Counted from the first letter of the stretch, positions 32,738 to 42,708 are shown. The stretch: DNA of 64,000 bases from an uncultured Gemmiger sp. (GCA_944382785.1 CALWNO010000006.1:1-64000); one strand, 5' to 3'. The notes: a model not told the origin generated them from the sequence alone. Numbers and translations: made by a program.

Positions 32738-33784
32738 ATGAAAACAAAGCATCCCATCCGTCTTGGCGCCCTGGTCCTGGGGCTGACGTTCCTGGCAGCC
32801 GGGTGCAGTCCTGCCGCTTCCCAGACTAGCTCCGAAACCGCCGCGGCGTCAACCGGTGACGGTCACTATCCCGTCACCGTCACCAACTACAACTATGCCG
32901 GGGATGAAGTCAGCTATACCTACGAAAAAGCCCCCGAGCGGGTGGTAGCCGTGTACCAGGGGTCCATTGAAACCATGATCGCCCTGGGCCTGGAAAACCA
33001 TGTCGTTGCTTCCTACGGGCTGGACAACGAAGTCAAGGCGGAATGGCAGGACGGTTTTTCCAAAATGAACTACCAGGAGGACGTCTTTGCCCCGGACAAG
33101 GAGACCATGACTCTTTTGCAGCCGGATATGATTTTGTCCTGGGGCTCCCTGTTCAGTGAGAAGAACCTGGGGGATGTGAGCAGTTGGAACAGCAAAGGGG
33201 TGGCTACCTACATCAACTCCAACACCCGGGGCGGGGGGCGTCCCCGTACCCTGGAAAATGAGTACACCGACATCCTGAACCTGGGCCGCATCTTTGATGT
33301 GGAGGACAAGGCGGAAGCCCTGGTGGCTGAGATGCGCACCAGCGTGGAGGAGACCCTGGCCCAGACGCAGGGCCAGCCTGCCCAGACGGTGGCGGTGGTG
33401 GAGCCGATCGGCGGCGGTATGACCAATTACGGCGCCGACACCCTGGCTGGGGATATGGTTACCCAGTTGGGCGGCACCCTCGTCAACCCGGACGGCGGTG
33501 AGATGAGCAAGGAAGACCTGGTCCAGAGCGACCCGGACGTGATCTTTGTGGTCTATATGGCCTATTCCGGGGACGACCCGGCCGCCGTGGTGGCCCAGCA
33601 GCTGGGGGCCATCACCGACGACCCCGCCCTGGCCAGTCTGTCTGCCGTCAAGAATGGCCGGGTATTGCCGGTGATGCTGGGGGATGTCTACGCCGCCGGT
33701 CCCCGCACCGTGGACGGTATCCATACCATTGCCGAAGGGCTGTATCCCAACCTGCAGACGGCAGAGACCGGAGCGGCCGCATGA
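32738..33784 (+). CDS. btuF: cobalamin/corrinoid ABC transporter substrate-binding lipoprotein
   Basis: 348 aa lipoprotein: signal peptide ending in LAAGC (Cys23 lipidated), then a type III periplasmic-binding fold typical of siderophore/B12 binding proteins (APERVVAVYQGSIETMIALGLE, LLQPDMILSWGS, SDPDVIFVVYMAYSG). The B12 riboswitch upstream and cob genes downstream make corrinoid the probable ligand rather than an iron chelate. SD AGAGAGG. Overlaps the permease by 4 bp. Confidence 0.88.
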   Translation: MKTKHPIRLGALVLGLTFLAAGCSPAASQTSSETAAASTGDGHYPVTVTNYNYAGDEVSYTYEKAPERVVAVYQGSIETMIALGLENHVVASYGLDNEVKAEWQDGFSKMNYQEDVFAPDKETMTLLQPDMILSWGSLFSEKNLGDVSSWNSKGVATYINSNTRGGGRPRTLENEYTDILNLGRIFDVEDKAEALVAEMRTSVEETLAQTQGQPAQTVAVVEPIGGGMTNYGADTLAGDMVTQLGGTLVNPDGGEMSKEDLVQSDPDVIFVVYMAYSGDDPAAVVAQQLGAITDDPALASLSAVKNGRVLPVMLGDVYAAGPRTVDGIHTIAEGLYPNLQTAETGAAA

Positions 33785-34878
33785 GGGGGCAGACCACTTT
33801 CGCCCGGTGGTGGCAGAGCCCGGCGGGCACCACAGCGGCTGTGATTTTGCTGGCCATTGCTCTGGTGCTTTCCCTGATCCTGGCAGTTTCCTTCGGCACC
33901 ACTCGGCTGCCGGTAGGGCAGGTATACACCATCATCCGGCAGGAACTGTTTCATCTGCTGACAGGTACCCCGTTGCCCGCCGATTCTGCCGCCGGTACGG
34001 CCGTGCATGATGTGGTCTGGCTCATCCGTCTGCCCCGGCTGGTCCTGGCAGCGGCGGTGGGCACCTGCCTGTCCCTGTGTGGGGTGGCCATGCAGGCCAT
34101 CGTCAAAAACCCCCTGGCCGACCCCTATATTCTGGGCGTCTCCTCCGGGGCAAACCTGGGGGTCACCCTGGCGGTACTGCTGGGGGTGGGGACCGCGTTG
34201 GGCGGCAACTATGTGGGGCTCATGGCCTTTGCAGGGGCCCTGGGCATCTCCTTTGCGGTGGTGGCCCTGGCCAATGTGGGAGGCCGGGCCAGTTCGGTCA
34301 AACTGCTGCTGGCAGGCAGTGCTCTGTCGGCGGTATGCGGAGCCGGGACCCAGTTTCTTTTGTATCTACGCAATGCAGACCGCGCCGCCGGCGAGATCCT
34401 GCGCTGGACCATGGGCAGCCTGGCGGCTGCCAACTGGCCCAACAACGGCCTGATGCTGGGAGTGGCGGTGCTGGGGACGGTGTTTTTCCTCACCCAGTGC
34501 CGCACCATTAACCTGATGCTGCTGGGGGACGAGACCGCCGTCACCCTGGGCACCGACCTGCATCGGTACCGCATTGCTTACCTGATTGTCAGTTCGCTGA
34601 TGGTGGGGTTTGCGGTGTATTCCGCCGGGGCCATCGGGTTTGTTGGCCTGGTGGTGCCTCACGTGGTGCGCCTGCTCTTCGGCACCGATCATCGCCGCCT
34701 GGTGCCTCTGTGTGCTTTGTCCGGGGCGGTGTTTCTGGTATGGGCGGATGTGCTTTGCCGCACCATTCTGCCCGGCAATGAGATTCCTATCGGCATCCTG
34801 ACCTCCCTGCTGGGGGCACCGGTCTTTCTGTATCTGATGGTACGCCGGAAATACGGGTTCGGAGGTGGCGACGCATGA
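33781..34878 (+). CDS. btuC: cobalamin ABC transporter permease
   Basis: 365 aa FecCD/BtuC-type permease with about ten membrane helices; family motifs RLPRLVLAAAVGTCLSLCGVAMQ, NPLADPYILGVSSGANLGV and GAIGFVGLVVPHVVRLLFGTDHR are present. ATGA overlap with btuF and btuD indicates coupled translation. Contacts BtuD through the GxxxPH coupling region. Confidence 0.92.
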   Translation: MRGQTTFARWWQSPAGTTAAVILLAIALVLSLILAVSFGTTRLPVGQVYTIIRQELFHLLTGTPLPADSAAGTAVHDVVWLIRLPRLVLAAAVGTCLSLCGVAMQAIVKNPLADPYILGVSSGANLGVTLAVLLGVGTALGGNYVGLMAFAGALGISFAVVALANVGGRASSVKLLLAGSALSAVCGAGTQFLLYLRNADRAAGEILRWTMGSLAAANWPNNGLMLGVAVLGTVFFLTQCRTINLMLLGDETAVTLGTDLHRYRIAYLIVSSLMVGFAVYSAGAIGFVGLVVPHVVRLLFGTDHRRLVPLCALSGAVFLVWADVLCRTILPGNEIPIGILTSLLGAPVFLYLMVRRKYGFGGGDA

Positions 34879-35654
34879 AGATCACGGTACAGCAACTGGA
34901 AAAATCTCTGGGCGGGCGCCTTATCCTCCAGAATGTCACTCTGGACATCCCCGAAAACAAGACCCTGGGCATACTGGGCCCCAACGGCAGCGGAAAGTCC
35001 ACCTTGCTGCGCTGCATCTGCCGGGTATTGCAGCCGGAAGGCGGCGCCATACTGCTGGATGGGCAGCCCCTGCAGCGGTATTCGGTGCGCCAGAGTGCCC
35101 GGCAGATGGCAGTGGTGGCCCAGCACAACACCTACAACTTTGACTTCACCGTCCGGGATTTTGTCCTCATGGGCCGCAGCCCTCACAAGCGGGCCTTTGA
35201 ACGGGACAACGCCCGGGACTATGAAATCGCGGCCCAAAGCCTGACCCAGGTGGGACTGGCAGGATACGGGGACCGCAGCTTTGCCAGTCTGTCGGGCGGG
35301 GAACAGCAGCGGGTGATCCTGGCCCGGGCGTTGGCCCAGCAGACCCCCTGCCTGCTGCTGGACGAGCCCACCAACCATCTGGATATCCGCTACCAGCTGC
35401 AGCTGATGGAACTGGTACACGGGCTGGGCCGCACCGTCATTGCCGCCGTGCATGACCTGAACATTGCCGCCATGTACTGTGATACCCTGGCGGTGATGCA
35501 AGCGGGGCGGATCGTGGCCACCGGGACCCCCAAGGAGATTCTGACCCCAGAACTTATTCAACAGGTGTACGGCGTTCACGCCCGGGTGCTGCAAGATGAA
35601 AATGGTGTACCCTATATCCTTTTCCGCCCCGGATGTGGTACAATAACAAAATGA
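34875..35654 (+). CDS. btuD: cobalamin ABC transporter ATPase
   Basis: 259 aa. Walker A GPNGSGKST, signature LSGGEQQRVILARALAQ, Walker B CLLLDEPTNHLD and H-loop AAVHDLN. FecE/BtuD subfamily. Overlaps btuC by 4 bp; 43 bp gap to cbiK, the largest space within the operon. Confidence 0.93.
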   Translation: MKITVQQLEKSLGGRLILQNVTLDIPENKTLGILGPNGSGKSTLLRCICRVLQPEGGAILLDGQPLQRYSVRQSARQMAVVAQHNTYNFDFTVRDFVLMGRSPHKRAFERDNARDYEIAAQSLTQVGLAGYGDRSFASLSGGEQQRVILARALAQQTPCLLLDEPTNHLDIRYQLQLMELVHGLGRTVIAAVHDLNIAAMYCDTLAVMQAGRIVATGTPKEILTPELIQQVYGVHARVLQDENGVPYILFRPGCGTITK

Positions 35655-35697
35655 CCTTGCTCTGTGTAAGCAGGGCCAGACCAGGAGAACAGCAAGT

Positions 35698-36465
35698 ATG
35701 TCAAAAACCTTATTGTGTGTCAGTTTCGGCACCAGCGTGCCCCGGGCGCGCCAAAGCATTACGGCGGTGGAGGATGCGCTGCGTCAGGCCGCCCCTGACC
35801 TGACCTTTGTCCGGGCTTTCACCAGCCCCACCATCCGGCGTATCCTTCAATCCCGAGGAGAGACGGTTCCCAGCCTGCCCCAGGCGCTGGATGCCCTGGC
35901 GGGCGGGGAGGTTATCGTGCAGCCCACCCACTTTTTGTATGGGCAGGAGTACGATACCTTGCGCGCCCAGGTGGAGGAACGGCGGAGCCGGTTTGCCTCC
36001 CTTACTTTGGGCAAGCCGCTGCTGGCCGGGGTGGAGGACCTGCGCGCTTTGGCTGCCGTCGTCGGGAAAGCCTGCCCGCCGGTTCCCGGGGAAGCGCTGC
36101 TTTTGATGGGCCACGGTACCGAGCATTTTGCCGGGATTGTCTACCCGGCCCTGCAGGCTATTTTTCACATGATGGGCCGTGATGATGTATACGTGGCCAC
36201 CGCTGAAGGCTGGCCTGCCCTGGAGGATATCCTGCCCCAGCTGACCCGAGGCGGATACAGCAAGGCCCACCTGCGGGCGTTGATGCTGGTGGCGGGGGAC
36301 CATGCCTGCCACGATATGGCAGGGAATGACCCGGACAGCTGGAAATCCCGCCTGGAGACAAACGGTCTGAAAGTCCGCTGTACCCTGCAGGGGTTGGGTA
36401 TGCTGCCCGCCGTGCAGGCTTTGTATGCCGCCCATCTGCGGGAATTATGGGAGCCGAAACCATGA
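35698..36465 (+). CDS. cbiK: sirohydrochlorin cobaltochelatase
   Basis: 255 aa. Inserts Co2+ into sirohydrochlorin, the entry step of the anaerobic B12 route. Metal/catalytic histidines are in LLMGHGTEH and AGDHACHDMAG. No signal peptide, so the cytosolic biosynthetic form. SD CCAGGAGAA. Overlaps cbiD (ATGA). Confidence 0.93.
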   Translation: MSKTLLCVSFGTSVPRARQSITAVEDALRQAAPDLTFVRAFTSPTIRRILQSRGETVPSLPQALDALAGGEVIVQPTHFLYGQEYDTLRAQVEERRSRFASLTLGKPLLAGVEDLRALAAVVGKACPPVPGEALLLMGHGTEHFAGIVYPALQAIFHMMGRDDVYVATAEGWPALEDILPQLTRGGYSKAHLRALMLVAGDHACHDMAGNDPDSWKSRLETNGLKVRCTLQGLGMLPAVQALYAAHLRELWEPKP

Positions 36466-37595
36466 GTTTTGAACATTATATCCGCAGCGGTCAGCGTCTG
36501 CTGCGCTGCGGGTACACCACCGGCACCTGCGCGGCGCTGGCTGCCCGGGGCGCGGCGCAACGGCTGCTCTCCGGCACGGTCCCCCGCACCCTGCGCCTGA
36601 CCACCCCCAAGGGGTGGCCGGTGGAGGTGCTGCCCCGGTTCTGCCGCATGGAAGAAAACACCGCCCTCTGCGGGGTGGACAAGGACGCCGGGGATGACTG
36701 TGACATTACCGACGGTATGACCATCGTGGCCGCCGTCACCCGGACATCCATCCCCGGCATCGCCATCGACGGCGGGGAAGGGGTGGGCCGGGTGACCAGG
36801 CCCGGTCTGGACCAGCCGGTGGGGGCGGCCGCCATCAACACGGTACCCCGTCGGATGATCAAAGAGGAAGTGCAGGATGTCTGCCGCCAACACGGCTATT
36901 CCGGCGGGCTGCGGGTGGAGATCCGCATCCCCGGCGGGGCCGAAGCCGCCCGAAAAACTTTCAACCCCAAACTGGGGGTGGAAGGCGGTCTTTCGATTCT
37001 GGGCACCTCCGGGGTGGTGGAACCCATGAGCGAGCAGGCCCTGGTGGATACCCTGGCTCTGGAGATCCGCCAGGCTGCCACGAAAAGCCACCGGCTGATC
37101 CTGACCCCCGGCAACTACGGCACGGACTTTCTGCATGCCCAGGGACTGGACGCCCTGGGCGTTCCGGTGGTCAAGTGTTCCAACTTCATCGGGGATGCCC
37201 TGGATATGGCTACTGCCGAAGGTTTTGAACAACTGCTGCTGGTGGGACACATCGGCAAGCTGGTCAAGCTGGCAGGGGGCATCATGAATACCCATTCCCG
37301 CTATGCCGACTGCCGGACCGAGCTGTTCTGCGCCCATGCCGCCGTCTGCGGTGCCGGGCCGGAATTGTGCGCCGCTCTGCTGGAAGCCGCCACCACCGAC
37401 GCCTGCCTGGAGCTGCTGGACAAAGCCAGGCTGCGCCAGGCGGTGCTGGACCGGCTGCTCAACGCGGTTTCCGATCATTTGCAGCGCCGGGCAGGGGAAA
37501 GCTGCCGCGCCGGAGCCATTCTTTTTTCCAACCAATACGGCCTTCTGGGCCTGACAGAACCCGCAAAGGAGATACTTGCACAGTGGAAAGGATAA
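36462..37595 (+). CDS. cbiD: cobalt-precorrin-5B C1-methyltransferase
   Basis: 377 aa. Methylates C1 in the anaerobic pathway. LRCGYTTGTCAALAARGA and TPGNYGTDFLHAQGL are family signatures; KCSNFIGDALD and LLLVGHIGKLVKLAGG follow. ATG 36462 overlaps the cbiK stop; ATG 36447 in frame is less likely as it leaves little SD. Confidence 0.93.
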   Translation: MSFEHYIRSGQRLLRCGYTTGTCAALAARGAAQRLLSGTVPRTLRLTTPKGWPVEVLPRFCRMEENTALCGVDKDAGDDCDITDGMTIVAAVTRTSIPGIAIDGGEGVGRVTRPGLDQPVGAAAINTVPRRMIKEEVQDVCRQHGYSGGLRVEIRIPGGAEAARKTFNPKLGVEGGLSILGTSGVVEPMSEQALVDTLALEIRQAATKSHRLILTPGNYGTDFLHAQGLDALGVPVVKCSNFIGDALDMATAEGFEQLLLVGHIGKLVKLAGGIMNTHSRYADCRTELFCAHAAVCGAGPELCAALLEAATTDACLELLDKARLRQAVLDRLLNAVSDHLQRRAGESCRAGAILFSNQYGLLGLTEPAKEILAQWKG

Positions 37596-38281
37596 AAGGT
37601 ACCCTGTACGGGGTCAGCGTGGGACCGGGTGACCCGGAACTTCTCACCTTCAAGGCCATGCGCATCATGCGCCGGTGTCCGGTGATTGCCGCTCCCCAGA
37701 CCAAAAGCGGGGAGATGCTGGCCCTGGAGATCGCCCGCCAGGCGGTGGACCTGAGCCGCAAGGTCATTGTGCCGCTGCACTTCACCATGAGCCATGAGGA
37801 GGCCGAACGCCGCCGCGCTCACAAAGCCGCCGCTGAAATCCTGCGGGGCTATCTGGACGACGGGCAGGATGTGGCCATGCTGAACCTGGGGGATGTTTCG
37901 GTGTATGCCACCTTCGGATATCTGCAGGCCATTCTGGAGGAGCAGGGCTACCGCACCGCCATGGTGGCGGGGGTGCCCAGCTTCTGTGCGGTGGCGGCCC
38001 GGCTCAACCAACCCCTCACCGGCGGCATGGACACGCCGCTGACCATCGCGCCGGGCAGTATCCCGCTGCAGGAGACCCTGGCCGCCCCCGGCGCTAAAGT
38101 ACTGATGAAGAGCGGCCGTCAGCTGCCACGGGTTCTGGACGAACTGGAGCAGGCGGGACTGCTGGAGCAAAGCGCCCTGGTGTGCAACTGCGGCCTGCCG
38201 GAAGAACAGGTCTGGGACGATCTGGCCCACCAGCGTCCGGAGGGCAGCGCCGGGTATTTTGCCACCATTCTGGTCAAATAA
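37583..38281 (+). CDS. cbiL: cobalt-precorrin-2 C20-methyltransferase
   Basis: 232 aa SAM methyltransferase, corrin type: GVSVGPGDPELLTFKAMRIM at the N-terminus, LNLGDVSVYATFGYL, VAGVPSFCAVAARL. GTG start at 37583 overlaps cbiD by 13 bp; AAAGGAGA lies 11 bp upstream. Confidence 0.92.
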   Translation: MERIKGTLYGVSVGPGDPELLTFKAMRIMRRCPVIAAPQTKSGEMLALEIARQAVDLSRKVIVPLHFTMSHEEAERRRAHKAAAEILRGYLDDGQDVAMLNLGDVSVYATFGYLQAILEEQGYRTAMVAGVPSFCAVAARLNQPLTGGMDTPLTIAPGSIPLQETLAAPGAKVLMKSGRQLPRVLDELEQAGLLEQSALVCNCGLPEEQVWDDLAHQRPEGSAGYFATILVK

Positions 38282-38297
38282 CAGGGAGGAAAACGGC

Positions 38298-39056
38298 ATG
38301 ATTCACTTTGTGGGAGCCGGTCCGGGAGCACCGGACCTGATCACCCTGCGGGGCGCAGACCTGCTGGGCCGGGCCGACTGCGTGATCTACGCGGGTAGTC
38401 TGGTCAATCCGGCGTTGCTGGGGCTGACCAGGCTGGGTTGTGCCATCTATAACAGTGCGGAGCTGACCCTGGAGCAGGTGCTGGACATCATGCGGCAGCA
38501 GGAGGCAGCACACCACATGACCGTGCGCCTGCACACCGGGGACCCCTGCCTGTATGGGGCGGTGCGGGAGCAGATGGACGTGCTGGACCGGGAAAACATC
38601 CCCTATGAAAGCACCCCCGGTGTGTCCAGCTTCTGCGGGGCCGCTGCTGCCCTGGATGCAGAATACACCCTGCCTGGGGTCAGCCAGAGCGTCATCATCA
38701 CCCGCCTGGCAGGCCGCACCCCGGTGCCTGAACGGGAAAGTCTGGCCGCCCTGGCAGCCCACGGCGCCACCATGGTCATTTTCCTTTCTGCCGGGATGCT
38801 GCCCGGGGTACAGCAGGCCCTGCTGCAGGGGGCTTACACCGAAACCACCCCCGCCGCCCTGGTGTATAAAGCTACCTGGCCGGAGGAAAAGGTGGTCCGC
38901 TGTACCGTGGGTACCCTGGCTGCCTGCGGGCGGGAAAATGAAATCTCCCGCACTGCCCTGGTGCTGGTGGGGGACTTTCTGGGCAACCAATATGACCGCA
39001 GCAGGCTGTATGACCCTACCTTTACCACCGGATATCGGAAAGGTACCGACCAATGA
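38298..39056 (+). CDS. cbiF: cobalt-precorrin-4 C11-methyltransferase
   Basis: 252 aa. HFVGAGPGAPDLITLRGADLLGRADCVIYAGSLV is the CobM/CbiF N-terminus; LHTGDPCLYGAVREQMD and TPGVSSFCGAAAAL bind SAM. ATG 38298 has GGGAGGAAAA upstream. Overlaps cbiG by 4 bp. Confidence 0.93.
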   Translation: MIHFVGAGPGAPDLITLRGADLLGRADCVIYAGSLVNPALLGLTRLGCAIYNSAELTLEQVLDIMRQQEAAHHMTVRLHTGDPCLYGAVREQMDVLDRENIPYESTPGVSSFCGAAAALDAEYTLPGVSQSVIITRLAGRTPVPERESLAALAAHGATMVIFLSAGMLPGVQQALLQGAYTETTPAALVYKATWPEEKVVRCTVGTLAACGRENEISRTALVLVGDFLGNQYDRSRLYDPTFTTGYRKGTDQ

Positions 39057-40057
39057 GCGCGGGGCCCATTGAGCTGCTTGCCTTCACCGATAAAGGCCAG
39101 CGCCTGGCCGAAACCCTGGCCGGGGCCTTGGGTGGCCAGGCTGCCCGGTGCGGCTGTCCCTTGTCCTTGTCCCAATGGACGGCGGAACACTTTCCCCGGG
39201 CGGGAGCCCTGGTCTTTGTGGGGGCCGCAGGGATCGCGGTGCGGGCCATTGCGCCCCTCGTAAAAAGCAAGACCCAGGACCCGGCGGTGGTTGTGGTGGA
39301 TGAAGGCGCCCACTGGGCAGTGCCGGTTTTGTCCGGCCACCTGGGCGGCGCCAATGATCTGGCCCGCCGCATTGCGGGCATCTGTGGAGCCCAGGCGGTC
39401 ATAACCACCGCCACCGATGTAAACGGCGTTTTTGCGGTGGATGAATGGGCCAGACGCCAGAACTGCGCTGTCCTTCGCCCCGAACAGATCAAACGGGTGT
39501 CCGGGGGACTGCTGGCCGGAAAACCGGTGGGGCTGCATACGGATTTTCCCATTGCAGGCAATCCGCCCGCCGGCGTGACCTTTTGTGAAAGCAAAAACTG
39601 CGATTTTCGGCTGAGTCTTCGCAGCCGCGGGCGGGAGGTCCTGCAGCTGGTGCCCCGCATTGCGGTGCTGGGAGTGGGCTGCCGTAAAGGCAGCTCCCGG
39701 CAGGCTCTGGAGGAGGCTTTGGAACGGCTGCTGGCGAAAGCCAGCGTCTGTCCCCAGGCCATCTGCGCTGTTGCCAGTATCGATTTGAAAAAGGAAGAGC
39801 CGGGGCTGCTGTCTTTCTGTGAAACCCACGGCTGGCCGCTGCACACCTATCCGGCCTCCGCTCTGGCCGCGGTACAGGGCAACTTTACTTCCAGTGCCTT
39901 TGTGCAGAAGATCACAGGGGTGGACAATGTGTGCGAACGTTCCGCCGTGCTGGCGTCGGGTGGAACTCTCTACAGCAAAAAGAACGCGGGCAACGGGGTC
40001 ACCATGGCCCTGGCTTTGCAGCCGTATGCCCCGGATTGGAGATGGCAGGATGAATAA
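39053..40057 (+). CDS. cbiG: cobalt-precorrin-5A hydrolase
   Basis: 334 aa. Opens the delta-lactone and releases acetaldehyde. N-terminal domain FVGAAGIAVRAIAPLVKSKTQDPAVVVVDE and VPVLSGHLGGANDLARRIA; C-terminal cobalamin-type domain LGVGCRKGSS, FTSSAFVQKITGVDNVCERSAVLASG. Both domains are complete. Overlaps cbiH by 8 bp. Confidence 0.92.
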   Translation: MSAGPIELLAFTDKGQRLAETLAGALGGQAARCGCPLSLSQWTAEHFPRAGALVFVGAAGIAVRAIAPLVKSKTQDPAVVVVDEGAHWAVPVLSGHLGGANDLARRIAGICGAQAVITTATDVNGVFAVDEWARRQNCAVLRPEQIKRVSGGLLAGKPVGLHTDFPIAGNPPAGVTFCESKNCDFRLSLRSRGREVLQLVPRIAVLGVGCRKGSSRQALEEALERLLAKASVCPQAICAVASIDLKKEEPGLLSFCETHGWPLHTYPASALAAVQGNFTSSAFVQKITGVDNVCERSAVLASGGTLYSKKNAGNGVTMALALQPYAPDWRWQDE

Positions 40058-40781
40058 ACTGTTTGTGGTGGGCCTTGGCCCCGGGGATGCCCGGTACCTC
40101 ACCGCCCAGGCCCGGACGGCTCTGGAAATGGCGGAGCTGATCTGCGGGTACTCGGTGTACGTGGACCTGGTGCGGCCCCTTTACCCGGAGAAAACGTATT
40201 TTACCACCCCCATGAAACAGGAACTGGACCGCTGCCGTCATGCTCTGGCCTCGGCCTGGCAGGGGGTGACCACCGCCATGGTGTGCAGCGGAGATGCGGG
40301 GGTGTACGGTATGGCCTCCCCGGTGCTGGAACTGGCGGAGGAGTACCCCGGCGTGGAAATTGAGGTGGTGCCCGGCATCACGGCAGCCTTGTCCGGTGGG
40401 GCCGTGCTGGGTGCACCCCTGGGCCATGATTTCTGTGTCATCTCCCTGTCCGACCTGCTCACCCCCTGGCCGGTCATCGAAAACCGTCTGGTCTGTGCCG
40501 CCAAGGGGGACTTTGCCCTCTGCCTGTATAACCCCGGTTCCCGCAAACGGGCGGACTACCTGCAAAAGGCGGTGCAGATTCTGCTGGAAGCAGGCAAGGC
40601 CCCGGATACCTGCTGCGGGTATGTGCGCAACATCGGCCGGGAGGGCCAGGCGGCCCGGACCCTGACCCTGGCAGAGCTGGAACATGCCCCCATGGATATG
40701 TTCACCACCGTGTTCATCGGTTCCGATTCCACCCGGATGCGGGACGGCTGGTTGGTCACCCCCCGGGGGTACCGCCCGTGA
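40050..40781 (+). CDS. cbiH: cobalt-precorrin-3 C17-methyltransferase
   Basis: 243 aa, start MNKLFVVGLGPGDARYLTAQA; CSGDAGVYGMASPVLEL, VVPGITAALSGGAVLGAPLGHDF and LCLYNPGSRKR are the CobJ/CbiH motifs for ring contraction. The start ATG 40050 lies in the cbiG end. Confidence 0.93.
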   Translation: MNKLFVVGLGPGDARYLTAQARTALEMAELICGYSVYVDLVRPLYPEKTYFTTPMKQELDRCRHALASAWQGVTTAMVCSGDAGVYGMASPVLELAEEYPGVEIEVVPGITAALSGGAVLGAPLGHDFCVISLSDLLTPWPVIENRLVCAAKGDFALCLYNPGSRKRADYLQKAVQILLEAGKAPDTCCGYVRNIGREGQAARTLTLAELEHAPMDMFTTVFIGSDSTRMRDGWLVTPRGYRP

Positions 40782-41515
40782 GGATCGTTCTTTTCTCCGG
40801 CACCACCGAGGGACGCCGCCTCTCCCACACGCTGGCAGGACTGGGAGCAGATGTCACCGTCTGTGTGGCCACTGAGTACGGCGCCGAGGAGCAGGGGACA
40901 TCCCCCGGCATTACCGTCCACACCGGCCGAATGGAACCGCCTGCCATGGCCGAACTGCTGCGGGGGGCGGATCTTTGCATTGACGCTACCCACCCTTATG
41001 CCGCAGCTGCCACCGCCAACATCCGGCAGGCGGCTTCTCTGGCAAAGGTGCCCTGCAAGCGGCTGCTGCGCCCGGCCAGCCCGTTGCCGGCGGGCAGCCT
41101 GATCGCCCCGGATGCCGCCGGTGCCGCCGCCGTATTGCAAAACACCACGGGCAATGTCCTGCTCACCACCGGCGCCAAGGAACTGCCTGCCTTTGCCGGG
41201 GTGGGAGCTGAACGGCTGTATCCCCGGGTATTGCCGGTGGCTGCGAGCCTGCAGGCCTGTGAGGCGGCGGGCATCCCGCACCGCAACATTCTTGCCATGC
41301 AGGGGCCTTTTTCGGCGGAACTGAACCTGGCCCTGCTCCATCAGTTTTCCATCCGGTATCTGGTCACCAAGGACGGCGGTGCCCAGGGAGGCTTTGCCGA
41401 AAAAGCCGAGGCTGCCCAAAAAGCCGGGGTGACGTTGGTGGTCATCCGCCGCCCAGCTGATACCGGCGAGACCGAAGACGAAATCCTTGCTTACTGTAAA
41501 GGACGGATTCCATGA
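40778..41515 (+). CDS. cbiJ: cobalt-precorrin-6A reductase
   Basis: 245 aa. RIVLFSGTTEGRRLSHTLAGLG dinucleotide-binding start and CIDATHPYAAAATANI typify CobK/CbiJ, which reduces the macrocycle with NADH. GTG start overlapping the cbiH stop; overlaps cbiE-T by 4 bp. Confidence 0.9.
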   Translation: MRIVLFSGTTEGRRLSHTLAGLGADVTVCVATEYGAEEQGTSPGITVHTGRMEPPAMAELLRGADLCIDATHPYAAAATANIRQAASLAKVPCKRLLRPASPLPAGSLIAPDAAGAAAVLQNTTGNVLLTTGAKELPAFAGVGAERLYPRVLPVAASLQACEAAGIPHRNILAMQGPFSAELNLALLHQFSIRYLVTKDGGAQGGFAEKAEAAQKAGVTLVVIRRPADTGETEDEILAYCKGRIP

Positions 41516-42708
41516 AAATTACTTTGCTGGGCACCGGCAGCGGAGATGCCCTTACCCTGACCAAAGAGGCGGAACGGGCCCTGCTGGGAGCAGGCTGCAT
41601 CATCGGGGCCAGGCGACTGCTGGCGCAGCTGCCGGACCTCTGTACTCCCAACCGCATAGGCGCCACCAAACCGGAGGCCATCCGGCAGGCGCTGGAGCAA
41701 AACCGGGACAAACCCTGTGTGGTGGCCTACAGCGGGGACAGCGGCTTTTACTCCGGCTGCCGCAGCCTGCTGCCTCTGGTGCAGGGGGAAGAGGTCACGG
41801 TGCTGCCCGGGATCTCCAGCGTACAACTGCTGGCGGCAGCTCTGGGGCGCCCCTGGCAGGACTGGAACCTGGTCAGCGCCCATGGAGTAACCTGCAACGC
41901 GGTGGCTGCGGTCATGCAGGGGCGCCCCGCCTTTTTCCTCACCGGCGGAACTTTGGGCCCGGCGGCACTGTGTGCCCAGCTGGTGCAGGCCGGGCTGGGA
42001 AACCTGCCGGTGACAGTGGGGGAGGACCTGGGTACTGAAGCCGAAAAACTGACCGCTTCCACGGCTGCCGAATGCGCGGCAAAGTCCTTTTCGCCTCTGT
42101 CGGTGCTGCTGGCGGAACCCGCGCCTCTGGGACCTCAGCGCGCACCGGGATGGCCGGATGGCTGGTTTGTCCGCGGTCCGGTACCCATGACCAAACAGAT
42201 GGTCCGCGCCGCTGTGCTGGCCTGCCTGGCTCCGGCGCCGGACGCTACCATCTGGGACGTGGGAGCAGGTACCGGCAGTGTGAGTGTGGAACTGGCGGCA
42301 GCAGCCCGGCAGGGGCAGGTGTTTGCGGTAGAGTGTGTGCCGGAAGCCTGCGACCTCATCCGTGCCAACCGGCAAAAGTTTGCGGCCTGGAACCTGACGG
42401 TTGTGCCGGGAACCGCCCCGGAGGCTCTGGCCGGGCTGCCCGCGCCGAACGCTGTATTTATAGGCGGCACCCGGGGCGGTATGCGGGCCATTGTGGATAT
42501 GGTCTTGGCGAAAAATCCCGCCGCCCGCCTGTGCATGACAGCCATCGCCCTGGAAAGTGTAACGGCGGCCATGCAGGCACTGCAGGACCATGGGATCGAA
42601 CCCCAGGTCATCCAGCTGGCGGTGAGTGCATCCAAAGCTGCGGGCAAGGTCCACATGCTCACAGCACAAAATCCGATTTTTGTAATTACGGGGAACTGCG
42701 ATGATTGA
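41512..42708 (+). CDS. cbiET: fused cobalt-precorrin-7 C5-methyltransferase / C15-methyltransferase-decarboxylase
   Basis: 398-aa fusion. Residues ~1-210 are CbiE (LLGTGSGDALTLTKEAERALLGA, VAYSGDSGFYSGCRSLLPL); ~215-398 are CbiT with a class I methyltransferase core (IWDVGAGTGSVSVELAAAA) and AVFIGGTRGGMRAIVD. Equivalent to aerobic CobL. Overlaps cbiA by 8 bp. Confidence 0.92.
   Translation: MKITLLGTGSGDALTLTKEAERALLGAGCIIGARRLLAQLPDLCTPNRIGATKPEAIRQALEQNRDKPCVVAYSGDSGFYSGCRSLLPLVQGEEVTVLPGISSVQLLAAALGRPWQDWNLVSAHGVTCNAVAAVMQGRPAFFLTGGTLGPAALCAQLVQAGLGNLPVTVGEDLGTEAEKLTASTAAECAAKSFSPLSVLLAEPAPLGPQRAPGWPDGWFVRGPVPMTKQMVRAAVLACLAPAPDATIWDVGAGTGSVSVELAAAARQGQVFAVECVPEACDLIRANRQKFAAWNLTVVPGTAPEALAGLPAPNAVFIGGTRGGMRAIVDMVLAKNPAARLCMTAIALESVTAAMQALQDHGIEPQVIQLAVSASKAAGKVHMLTAQNPIFVITGNCDD

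Noticed and set aside
32738..35654. Iron-siderophore uptake as function of the ABC transporter
   Set aside because: The family is shared, but the B12 riboswitch and the cob operon argue for corrinoid; no GTTAG-type iron operator is present.
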